From Dactylosporangium sp. AC04546 (lineage in GTDB: Bacteria > Actinomycetota > Actinomycetes > Mycobacteriales > Micromonosporaceae), in NCBI RefSeq assembly GCF_022095675.1, contig NZ_JAHYSG010000131.1, positions 1 through 32,469 on the forward strand: a stretch of DNA of 32,469 nucleotides. Reading direction: 5' to 3'. Shown in pieces: positions 17,920 through 25,149 of the stretch (the stretch's first letter is position 1; every line of letters begins with the position of its first letter). Under the pieces are notes generated by a model. It did no database searches, was not told where the DNA came from, and worked only from the letters and a program-made list of their open reading frames with translations. A program made the position numbers and the translations under genes.

Positions 17920-19605
17920 GTGGGATTGAACAAGAGGCTCACCGGTGCGGTCGCCCTCGCGGCCGCACTCACGGTGACCGGTGCGGGTTTGTCGGCCCCG
18001 GCAAGCGCCGCGCCCGGCGCGACGACCGAGTACACGGTCGTCGCGGCGGACAACGTCTCCGCGGCTGACGCGGCCGCCGCCATCAAGAAGGCCGGCGGCA
18101 CGATCACCGCGACCAACGAGACGGTGGGCATGTACACCGTCACCGCTGCGCAGACCGGGTTCGTCGAGAAGGCGGCCGCCTCCGGGCAGCTCGTCGGCGC
18201 GACGCACCGGATCGCGATCGGCAAGTCGCCCAAGAAGCAGCAGCCGGTCGACGTGGAGAAGGCAGTCGCCGCGGCGAAGAAGGGCCCGAAGAAGCCGGCC
18301 ACGGCCGGCATGGACCCGCTCGACGACAAGTTGTGGGGCCTCACGACCGTCAAGTCGGACAAGGCGCGGAAGGTCAACGCGGGCGACAAGCGCGTGACCG
18401 TCGGCATCCTGGACACCGGCGTCGACGCGTCGCAGCCCGACATCGCCCCGAACTTCAACTGGGCGCTGTCGAAGAACTTCGCCAAGGACATGGTCGACAT
18501 CGACGGCCCGTGTGAGGTCGCCAGCTGCCTCGACCCGGTCGGCACCGACGACGGCGGCCACGGCACGCACGTCGCCGGCACGATCGGCGCGGCGGCCAAC
18601 GGCTTCGGCATCTCCGGTGTCGCGCCGAACGTGTCGCTGGTCGAGCTCAAGGGCGGCCAGGACTCCGGGTACTTCTTCCTGGAGCCGGTCGTCAACGCGC
18701 TCGTCCACGCCGCGAACAACGGCATCGACGTGGTCAACATGTCGTTCTACGTCGACCCGTGGCTGTACAACTGCACCGCCAACCCGGCCGACTCCCCGGC
18801 GGCGCAGGCGGAGCAGCGCACCATCATCCGGGCGATGTTCCGGGCGCTGACCTACGCGCACTTCAAGGGCGTCACGCTCGTGAGCGCGCTGGGCAACAAC
18901 CACGAGGACATCGGCAAGCCGCGGACGGACATCTCCAGCCCGGACTACCCGGCGGACACCGCCTACGAGCGGCCGATCGACAACGGCACCTGCTGGGACC
19001 TTCCCACCGAGGGCCCCTTCGTCATCGGCGTCTCGTCGCTCGGCCCGTCGCTGAAGAAGTCGGACTTCTCCAACTACGGTCTGGAGCAGATCGGCGTCTC
19101 GGCACCCGGTGGCTGGTTCCGTGACGGGTTCGGCACGGACACGTACCGCACCAACGAGAACATGATCCTCTCGACGTACCCGAAGAAGGTGCTGCAGGAG
19201 GAGGGCACGGTCGACGCCGACGGCAACATCACGCCGGCCGGCGAGGGCCTGGTCTACAAGGAGTGCAACGCGAAGGGCCAGTGCGGCTACTACACCTACC
19301 TGCAGGGCACGTCGATGGCGTCCCCGCACGCGGCGGGTGTGGCCGCGCTGATCGTCAGCGCGCACGGCGAGAAGAAGGGCCGCGACTTCGGCCTGGAGCC
19401 CTGGAAGGTGGAGTACCTGCTGTACAGCACGGCCGCCGAGCGTGCCTGCCCGGAGCCGCGCCTGCAGAGCTACACCAACGAGGGCCGCCCGGCCGAGTTC
19501 GACGCCCTGTGCGAGGGTGGCAAGGAGTTCAACGGCTTCTACGGCTTCGGCATCGTCGACGCCTACGCGGCCGTGACCGCCCGCGCCTGGTGGGAGCACC
19601 GCTAG
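17920..19605 (+). CDS. Secreted S8 family serine peptidase (subtilisin-like)
   Basis: A 561-aa secreted protease precursor. Signal peptide to about PASAAPG; an inhibitor-I9-like propeptide with TEYTVVAAD...GGTITATNETVGMYTVTA; a short Lys-rich linker (KSPKKQQPVDVEKAVAAAKKGPKKP). The catalytic domain has the triad Asp165 (VGILDTGVD), His214 (GGHGTHVAG) and Ser465 (QGTSMASPHAAG). The oxyanion Asn is likely in SALGNNHED. There is a larger than usual insert between His and Ser with possible disulphide cysteines, and no C-terminal domain. GTG 17920 follows GGGAGG at only 4 nt; a TTG at 17926 is an alternative. Monocistronic, followed by a terminator. Confidence 0.93.
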   Translation: MGLNKRLTGAVALAAALTVTGAGLSAPASAAPGATTEYTVVAADNVSAADAAAAIKKAGGTITATNETVGMYTVTAAQTGFVEKAAASGQLVGATHRIAIGKSPKKQQPVDVEKAVAAAKKGPKKPATAGMDPLDDKLWGLTTVKSDKARKVNAGDKRVTVGILDTGVDASQPDIAPNFNWALSKNFAKDMVDIDGPCEVASCLDPVGTDDGGHGTHVAGTIGAAANGFGISGVAPNVSLVELKGGQDSGYFFLEPVVNALVHAANNGIDVVNMSFYVDPWLYNCTANPADSPAAQAEQRTIIRAMFRALTYAHFKGVTLVSALGNNHEDIGKPRTDISSPDYPADTAYERPIDNGTCWDLPTEGPFVIGVSSLGPSLKKSDFSNYGLEQIGVSAPGGWFRDGFGTDTYRTNENMILSTYPKKVLQEEGTVDADGNITPAGEGLVYKECNAKGQCGYYTYLQGTSMASPHAAGVAALIVSAHGEKKGRDFGLEPWKVEYLLYSTAAERACPEPRLQSYTNEGRPAEFDALCEGGKEFNGFYGFGIVDAYAAVTARAWWEHR

Positions 19606-19616
19606 ACGAGTAGGAC

Positions 19617-19658
19617 CCGCCTGGTGGTGCAACTCATGCTCCCCGCACCACCAGGCGG
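19617..19658 (+). terminator. Terminator after S8 peptidase gene
   Basis: A 14-bp perfect stem (19617-19630 with 19645-19658) and a 14-nt loop, 12 nt after the stop codon. The tail is C/T-rich rather than a U-run. Confidence 0.7.
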
Positions 19659-19689
19659 CCTTCCCGCTCTCCGGCCGCGGGCCGCGGCT

Positions 19690-19695
19690 TAGGAT
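19690..19695 (+). promoter_or_regulatory. -10 box TAGGAT, leaderless aldo/keto reductase gene
   Basis: TAGGAT, then 7 nt, then GTG 19703. No ribosome-binding site is present. The -35 is not recognisable. Confidence 0.55.
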
Positions 19696-19702
19696 CACGT
19701 CC

Positions 19703-20701
19703 GTGGTGTACGAGGCGGCTTCGGGCCGATACCAGGACATGCTCTACCGGCGCAGCGGGCGGAGCGGGCTCAAGCTGCCGGCGATCTCGCTCGGCCTGTG
19801 GCACAACTTCGGCGACGGCCGGTCGTACGAGACGCAGCGGGCGATCGTGCGCCGCGCGTTCGACCTCGGCGTGACGCACTTCGACCTGGCGAACAACTAC
19901 GGGCCCCCGCCGGGGTCCGCGGAGTCGAACTTCGGCCGGATCCTGGCCGACGACCTGCGGCCCTACCGGGACGAGCTGGTGATCTCGACCAAGGCCGGTT
20001 ACGACATGTGGCCGGGCCCATACGGCGAGTGGGGTTCGCGGAAGTACCTCATGGCGTCGCTCGACCAGTCGCTGCGGCGCATGGGCCTGGAGTACGTCGA
20101 CATCTTCTACTCCCACCGGCCGGACCCGGACACGCCGCTGGAGGAGACGATGGGCGCCCTGGACCGGGCGGTGCGCTCCGGCAAGGCGCTCTACGTCGGC
20201 ATCTCGAACTACAGCCCGGCGCAGACCCGGGAGGCGGCGCACATCCTTCGCTCCTTGGGCACGCCGCTGCTGATCCACCAGCCGCGGTACTCCATGTTCG
20301 ACCGCTGGATCGAGGCGTCGCTGCTGGATGTGCTGGAGTCGGAGGGGGTCGGCTGCATCCCGTTCTCGCCCTTGGCGCAGGGGCTGCTGACCGACCGCTA
20401 CCTGCACGGGGTTCCCGACGACTCGCGCGCGCGGACCAGTCGGTTCCTTTCGGAGGCGTCCCTGACGCCCTCGTTGCTGGAGGTGCTGCACGCGCTCGAC
20501 GACATGGCCCGCCGGCGGGGGCAGAGCCTGGCGCAGCTGGCGCTGGCGTGGGCGCTGCGCGACCAGCGGGTCACGTCGCTCATCATCGGGGCGAGCAGCG
20601 TGACCCAGCTGGAGCAGAACATCGGTGCGCTCTCGCACCTGACGATCTCCGACGGGGAGCTGTCGGAGATCGACAAGCTACTTGCTCAGGACCGCGCTTA
20701 G
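19703..20701 (+). CDS. yghZ: Aldo/keto reductase, YghZ type (L-glyceraldehyde 3-phosphate reductase)
   Basis: A 332-aa NADPH-dependent aldo/keto reductase (TIM barrel). It closely follows E. coli YghZ as I recall it, with SLGLWHNFGDG, HFDLANNYGPPPGSAE, STKAGYDMWPGPYG, GSRKYLMASLDQSLRRMGLEYVDIFYSHR and FSPLAQGLLT. The catalytic tetrad is Asp61, Tyr66, Lys97, His138. The C-terminal IIGASSVTQLEQNIGAL binds NADPH. YghZ reduces L-glyceraldehyde 3-phosphate and methylglyoxal, a detoxification role; the same is inferred here. Start GTG 19703 gives an N-terminus MVYEAASGRYQDMLYRRSG aligned with YghZ and appears leaderless. The last 24 bp overlap the convergent lipoprotein gene. Confidence 0.92.
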   Translation: MVYEAASGRYQDMLYRRSGRSGLKLPAISLGLWHNFGDGRSYETQRAIVRRAFDLGVTHFDLANNYGPPPGSAESNFGRILADDLRPYRDELVISTKAGYDMWPGPYGEWGSRKYLMASLDQSLRRMGLEYVDIFYSHRPDPDTPLEETMGALDRAVRSGKALYVGISNYSPAQTREAAHILRSLGTPLLIHQPRYSMFDRWIEASLLDVLESEGVGCIPFSPLAQGLLTDRYLHGVPDDSRARTSRFLSEASLTPSLLEVLHALDDMARRRGQSLAQLALAWALRDQRVTSLIIGASSVTQLEQNIGALSHLTISDGELSEIDKLLAQDRA

Positions 20702-21175
20702 CGTGCCGAGGATCGGCTGGAGGGCGGGCGGGATCGCGCCGTCCTCCGCCACGATCTCGCGGCCGTTGTAGATCACGCTGTACGTGAAGCCGTCGGCGAC
20801 GGTGCCGTTGTTGGCGTTCACGTTGGGGATCTTGGTGAAGTCGACGCTTCCCAGGGCCTGCTTGAGGGCGGCGAGCTCCTGGGGGGCGAGCTTGCCGGTC
20901 TTGGTGCCGCTGCGGGTCTGGATCGTGTAGGAGCCGTCCTGGGCGACCGTGAGACGGTCGTTGACGCCCGCGATCCCGCCGGTCCTGGTGAAGGCCACGA
21001 GCGTGGCTGCGCTCGCCGTGGGGCTCGGTGCTTCGCCGGCGGTCGGGCTCTCGCTCGGCGCGGTGGTGGCGCTCGGCGCGGTGCTTGCCTCCCCGGCGGT
21101 GGTGCCCGGGTCGTCCGCGCAGCCGGTGAGCGCCAGGGCCAGCAGGACGGCCGCTGCCGCGAGTCTCGGCTTCAT
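20678..21175 (-). CDS. Lipoprotein with emfourin-like domain
   Basis: A 165-aa predicted lipoprotein: MKPRLAAAAVLLALALTGC with lipobox LTGC (Cys19), then a ~40-residue Ser/Thr/Pro/Ala tether. The globular part (RTGGIAGVNDRLTVAQDGSYTI...LAPQELAALKQALGSVDFTKIP...DGFTYSVIYNGREIVAEDGAIPPALQPIL) follows the layout of emfourin, the protein inhibitor of M4 proteases such as protealysin: GGxAG start, LxxxELxxLxxAL helix, DxFxYxV strand, and E-G-A-x-PPAL end. This assignment is by pattern only. ATG 21175 has GGAGAGA upstream. The 3' end overlaps the convergent aldo/keto reductase gene by 24 bp, with no terminator between them. Confidence 0.75.
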   Translation of the reverse strand: MKPRLAAAAVLLALALTGCADDPGTTAGEASTAPSATTAPSESPTAGEAPSPTASAATLVAFTRTGGIAGVNDRLTVAQDGSYTIQTRSGTKTGKLAPQELAALKQALGSVDFTKIPNVNANNGTVADGFTYSVIYNGREIVAEDGAIPPALQPILGTLSAVLSK

Positions 21176-21315
21176 CGTGGGTCTCTCCATCCGTGGGGGT
21201 CTCGTCGGTTGGACGGTGCCGCGTTATGTCCGGTTCCCCGGTGACGTCGCGCACAATCCTGCTTCACCGGCGCCTGGCGGCCGCAAACCCGGTCGTTTCT
21301 GTCGTACCCCAGGTT

Positions 21316-21321
21316 CATGAT
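21316..21321 (+). promoter_or_regulatory. -10 box CATGAT, leaderless MFS gene
   Basis: CATGAT, then 6 nt, then ATG 21328. It is the weakest of the leaderless-type boxes in the window, since the first T is replaced by C. GTG 21322 is an alternative in-frame start. Confidence 0.35.
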
Positions 21322-21327
21322 GTGCCC

Positions 21328-22623
21328 ATGCACCTTGACCCGTACCGCCGAGTCCTCGCCCTGCCCGGGGTGCGGTCGCTCATGGTGCTCGCCCTGCTGG
21401 CCCGGATCCCGATCACCGCCATCGGGGTCACCATGACGCTGCACGTGGCGCAGGACCTGCACCGGGGCTGGGGCGCCGCGGGCCTGGTCGGCGCCGCGCT
21501 GACCGTCGGCACCGCGCTCGGCGGGCCGCTCAACGGCCGCTTCGTCGACCGGCGCGGCCTGCGGCCGATGCTGCTGGTGACCACGGTCGCCGAGGCACTG
21601 TTCTGGGTCATCTCGCCGTTCATGTCCTATCCGGTGCTGCTCGTCGGCGCGCTGGTCGCGGGCGTGTTCTCGTTGCCGGTGTTCTCGGTGGTGCGCCAGT
21701 CGATCGCCGCGCTCGTCCCCGCCGACCAGCGCCGCCAGGCCTATGCGCTCGACTCGATGTCGGTCGAGCTCTCGTTCATGGCAGGCCCGCCGCTCGCGGT
21801 GCTGCTCATGAGCACGCTGTCCGGCCGGGTCGCGATGTGGTCGATCGGCGCCACGCTGGTGCTGGCCGGCCTCGCGCTGTATGTCACCAACCCGCCGGTC
21901 CACGCGGCCCACGACGAGCCGGCGCCGGCGGGCCCGGTCCGCCGCCGCGACTGGCTGACGCCGCGCTTCATCGCCGTGTGCGCGGCGGCCGCCGCCACGA
22001 CGGTCGTGCTGGCCGGCACCGACCTGGCGATCATCGCGATGATGCGCGAGGCGGGCCGCGTCGAGCTCGTCGGCGCACTGCTGGCCGCGTGGGGCGTCTA
22101 CTCCCTCGTGGGCGGCTTTGTGTACGGCGCCCTGACCCGCGCCGTCCCGCTCGTGGCGCTGCTGGGCGGCCTGAGCCTGTTCACGCTCCCGGTGGGCCTG
22201 GTGGGCGACGCGTGGCCGCTGCTGTTCGCGGTCCTGATCCCGGCGGGCGCGCTGTGTGCGCCGACCTTGAGCGCGAGCGTCGACATGGTGAGCCGCATGG
22301 TCCCGGCGCCGGCCCGCGGCGAGGCCATGGGCTGGCACGGCTCGTCGCTGACGGTGGGCCTGGCGATCGGCTCGCCGCTGGCGGGCTGGGCCATCGACCG
22401 CGGCTCACCGGCGTGGGGATTCGCGTCGGTGGCCGCCGCCAGTCTCGTGGCCACCCTGGCCCTGCTGGTGTTCCAGTCGTTCGGCCGCCGCACCCCGCCC
22501 GAGACTCCGGCCGAGACTCCGGTGGAGCAGGTGCCACTTCCGGAGACGGGGGCGCTGCAGGCGACAGCGGCAGCGCTCGCACAGCCGGCGACGGTTTCGG
22601 CGGGTGCCCCCGAAGCTCGCTGA
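21328..22623 (+). CDS. MFS transporter
   Basis: A 431-aa integral membrane protein of the major facilitator superfamily with about 12 hydrophobic segments. The family's loop 2-3 motif is recognisable in modified form as LNGRFVDRRGLRPMLL (compare G-x-x-x-D-R-x-G-R-R). A second copy-like half begins near PRFIAVCAAAAAT. The C-terminal ~45 residues are a hydrophilic Pro/Glu/Thr tail with a PETPAETP repeat. It resembles actinobacterial drug or metabolite exporters, but substrate and direction are unknown. The start MHLDPYRRVLALPGVRSLMVLALLAR is typical of the group. Likely leaderless. Its stop codon lies in the first unit of a 16-bp tandem repeat. Confidence 0.88.
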   Translation: MHLDPYRRVLALPGVRSLMVLALLARIPITAIGVTMTLHVAQDLHRGWGAAGLVGAALTVGTALGGPLNGRFVDRRGLRPMLLVTTVAEALFWVISPFMSYPVLLVGALVAGVFSLPVFSVVRQSIAALVPADQRRQAYALDSMSVELSFMAGPPLAVLLMSTLSGRVAMWSIGATLVLAGLALYVTNPPVHAAHDEPAPAGPVRRRDWLTPRFIAVCAAAAATTVVLAGTDLAIIAMMREAGRVELVGALLAAWGVYSLVGGFVYGALTRAVPLVALLGGLSLFTLPVGLVGDAWPLLFAVLIPAGALCAPTLSASVDMVSRMVPAPARGEAMGWHGSSLTVGLAIGSPLAGWAIDRGSPAWGFASVAAASLVATLALLVFQSFGRRTPPETPAETPVEQVPLPETGALQATAAALAQPATVSAGAPEAR

Positions 22624-22674
22624 GGCGCGGAAGCCGGCAGGCGCGGAAGCCGGCAGGCGCGGAAGCCGGCAGGC
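22623..22674 (+). repeat. 16-bp tandem repeat, 3.25 copies
   Basis: Three exact copies of the unit AGGCGCGGAAGCCGGC (22623-22638, 22639-22654, 22655-22670) plus four bases of a fourth. The first copy begins on the last base of the MFS stop codon. Each unit contains GCCGGC and can pair with the others. Confidence 0.9.
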
Positions 22675-23181
22675 AATCTCAGCGGCGGCGTTGAGTGCGA
22701 GTGGGGGGACCGCCTCGGCGGGTGCCCCGGATGCGGACTGAGACGTTGCGGCCACGAAGCCGGCGGCGGGCGCTCCTTCCTTCTTCCCCTACTGCTCTTA
22801 CTGCTCCTGCTGCGCGTGTCTCGTCGGGCGCCCACCCTCACCGCCGGACCGGGTGGAGGATTTGCCCGAATTGCCGGCGGATGGCGGTGGGTGTCGCCGC
22901 GGCGGTCCATGATCACGGGAAACTTCTGGTCGTCATGGCAGCCAAATACTTCCCTCGATCATGGAACCAGTCCTCGGCGTAGCCCGTTGGCGTGAACCCT
23001 CACCAAGATCCGGACCCGCGAAACGGTGTGGAAGGTCCGTGCGGCCGGCCTAGGGCCGCAACTTCCCCGAGCGGCAAGCGTTTCCGCAGGTCAGGTGGGA
23101 TATGAGCCATCCCCGGCGGGGTGCTGGCAAGTTAACGTTGAAAAATTCGTCGTGAGAAATTTCTTCAGTTGGTGCCATCCG
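22624..23181. other. Gene-free region between MFS and DUF2334 genes
   Basis: A 558-nt region without a credible gene on either strand. It holds the 16-bp tandem repeat at its left end, a pyrimidine-rich stretch near 22770-22815, a REP-like imperfect inverted repeat at 22907-22964, and an AT-rich patch at about 23130-23170 just beyond the end of the DUF2334 gene. The DUF2334 and MFS genes converge here. Confidence 0.6.
22907..22964. repeat. REP-like imperfect inverted repeat
   Basis: The 15-nt arms at 22907-22921 and 22950-22964 match with two mismatches (CCATGATC outer part perfect, GGGAA inner part perfect) around a 28-nt centre. Size, symmetry and intergenic position resemble a REP/REPIN or small MITE. 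Copy number elsewhere cannot be seen from this window. Confidence 0.5.
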
Positions 23182-24804
23182 TTACGAGTCGAGCAGCGAA
23201 TGGGGGGCCGCGAAGGTGTAGCCCATGGACTGAAGGCCCTCGATCAGGGTCGGCAGGTACTCCAGGGCCAGGAACGGGTGGTAGAAGAACGCCGCCACGT
23301 TGTCCCGGACCACCAACTGGCGCCTGGCCGACGCCAGCAGGTCGGCGGGCAGGCGGACCCCGTGTTGGTTAAACCTTTGTGTCGCCACGTTTCCGAGTGT
23401 TTCGGGAAGTACCGGTGTCCCGTATGCGTCCTTTACGACGTATGGGAAGTACTGGCTCACCGAGCGTGCACTCCTCGGCGTACCCGACAAAATTCCCGAG
23501 AAGTACAACACCTGCTCGAAACGGGCGCGAATGCCTGGGGCTGACGATATCGCTCGGTAGTCTGCCGCGCTCGCAGTGTAGTGGGGAAACTCCCAGATAT
23601 CCGGCGGGTCCAGGCCGGCCGCCTTCCATTCCGTGCGAGCCGACTCCAGGCGGGACAGCGCCCACTCCGCCGAGTCGTCCGGGACCGGGCCGTCCAGCAC
23701 CACCGTGCCTGCCGGGTCCACGTGGGCGCGGTAGAACTCGTAGTCCTCGGCGCTCACGCCGTACGGATTCGGGGCGCCCGTGAAGCCGTGGGTATATCCG
23801 TGCATGATCAGGGTGCCGCCGCGGGCCGTCATGTAGCGCAGGGCGGCGACCACTTCCGGGGCCGTCCGCAGGGTCTTGTGGACCGATGCGCCGCCGGAAT
23901 ACACGCCGGATGCGTCGTCGTAAACAGGAAATACCGCTACAGCGAACGGCACCTTACGGGACGACAGATAGTCGGCGATGGCGCGCAGCTGCGCGGGGTC
24001 GGAATGCGGGCCCACGTCCTCGATGCGGACCAGCGCCCGGTGCCGGGGCCGGGTGGACGGGGCGAGCAGGTCGTACAGCAGGTCCGTCAGGGCGAGGTAC
24101 CGATCGTCGAAGCTCACGTACGTGAACGGAACCTCGGCGATGTACGTCAGGCGGGCCACCCGCAGCGCCCATGGGGCCACGCCGCCGCCCGGCGCCACCG
24201 CATCGGCCAGTGTCGTTGCCTCGACGCCCGGGGAGGTGGTCAGGCGCACCATCGCGCCGGCCGCCGGGTTGCGGGTCAGGGAGGTGCCGCGATAGCGGAT
24301 CTCCGCGACCCGGTCGTCGGCGATCGTCGCATTCTGAAATCCGATTCCCCGGTACCGCGAGATCAATTGCCAGATGTTGGCCCCCATCCACAGGACCGGG
24401 GCGCCGGCGGCCACGTCGGCGAGGAACGCCGGCGGCAGGGGTTCGTCGTACGTCGATCCGATATAGATCGTCAACTGGTACTTCCCGGCCGTTCCGGACG
24501 TGTACTTCGTCACGGGCAGCGCCTCCCATGATCCGAAGTGGGAGGCCAGATTCCCAGCTTGGACCGCATACAGCTCGCCCAGGTCTCCGTATTGCCCGGT
24601 TGTGTCATACAGGACGAGCACCCCGCTCGCCGGGTATGCAGGAGAACGGCCCGCCGACGGGCTGGCCGGAGTCGTACCGATTGGAGAGGTTTTGCAGGCG
24701 TTCACCGAGACGACCACGAGCACCAGCACGGCGATCACGGCAAGAAGCCCGTTCGGGCGACCGGTCGTCACAGCGAGTATTCGTCGGACTGCGGCTCGAT
24801 GCAT
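23182..24804 (-). CDS. Membrane-anchored DUF2334 polysaccharide deacetylase-like protein
   Basis: A 540-aa protein. One N-terminal hydrophobic segment (~residues 19-36, LLAVIAVLVLVVVSVNAC) acts as anchor, possibly lipidated at Cys37 though the lipobox is weak. The first half (VLVLYDTTGQYGDLGELYAVQAGNLASHFG...) resembles a ThuA/glutamine-amidotransferase-like fold. The second half is DUF2334, a NodB-related (beta/alpha)7 domain, with RIEDVGPHSDP (Asp263), MHGYTHG (His335, His339) and WEFPHYTAS, the usual metal and catalytic positions. It probably deacetylates or otherwise processes an extracellular polysaccharide; the substrate is unknown. ATG 24804 has GGAGAG at 6 nt. Codon choice is less GC-biased than in neighbours, notably in the C-terminal 100 codons. 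Confidence 0.83.
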   Translation of the reverse strand: MHRAAVRRILAVTTGRPNGLLAVIAVLVLVVVSVNACKTSPIGTTPASPSAGRSPAYPASGVLVLYDTTGQYGDLGELYAVQAGNLASHFGSWEALPVTKYTSGTAGKYQLTIYIGSTYDEPLPPAFLADVAAGAPVLWMGANIWQLISRYRGIGFQNATIADDRVAEIRYRGTSLTRNPAAGAMVRLTTSPGVEATTLADAVAPGGGVAPWALRVARLTYIAEVPFTYVSFDDRYLALTDLLYDLLAPSTRPRHRALVRIEDVGPHSDPAQLRAIADYLSSRKVPFAVAVFPVYDDASGVYSGGASVHKTLRTAPEVVAALRYMTARGGTLIMHGYTHGFTGAPNPYGVSAEDYEFYRAHVDPAGTVVLDGPVPDDSAEWALSRLESARTEWKAAGLDPPDIWEFPHYTASAADYRAISSAPGIRARFEQVLYFSGILSGTPRSARSVSQYFPYVVKDAYGTPVLPETLGNVATQRFNQHGVRLPADLLASARRQLVVRDNVAAFFYHPFLALEYLPTLIEGLQSMGYTFAAPHSLLDS

Positions 24805-24903
24805 GCACAACTCTCCGGAGAACTCATCGCCAACGCTATCAAAACGGACGGAATTGGTGGCCTGGTCGGGCATATTCGGCGGGTCGTCCGACAAACGGGA
24901 TGG

Positions 24904-24931
24904 TTGCGTCCGTCACTCAGCGCGGTACGAT
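24904..24931 (+). promoter_or_regulatory. Promoter candidate TTGCGT-N16-TACGAT
   Basis: -35 at 24904-24909 and -10 TACGAT at 24926-24931, 16-bp spacer. It would give a ~210-nt leader for the 865-aa protein gene. Confidence 0.4.
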
Positions 24932-25056
24932 CCGGCAGAGCCGCCCTGCGGTGATCGGTGCGGAACCCCCTCCGTATCGCTCCGCTCGTGGCACACCCGA
25001 CGGAGGGCGATCTTGACTACGTGCTGCCCGTTCGCAGCTAGCACGCCGGACCGGCT

Positions 25057-25095
25057 GGTCCCCTCGTGGCCGCCAGCAGCTTCGGCCACGCGACC
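25057..25095 (+). other. Leader hairpin before the 865-aa protein gene
   Basis: A perfect 8-bp stem CGTGGCCG/CGGCCACG (25065-25072 with 25083-25090), extended after a bulge by GGTC/GACC (25057-25060 with 25092-25095). It lies about 55 nt before the start codon. It may affect mRNA stability or translation. Confidence 0.4.
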
Positions 25096-25149
25096 GGCAG
25101 CCGTGCCCCCTCCAAGCGGCTCGGATTTCCAGAGTTCTGAGAGGTCCGC

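Larger units (their letters stand above)
24805..25149. other. Divergent promoter region without genes
   Basis: A 345-nt spacer between the divergent DUF2334 and 865-aa protein genes. It holds a plus-strand promoter candidate (24904-24931) and a leader hairpin (25057-25095). No coding potential of its own is convincing. Confidence 0.6.
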
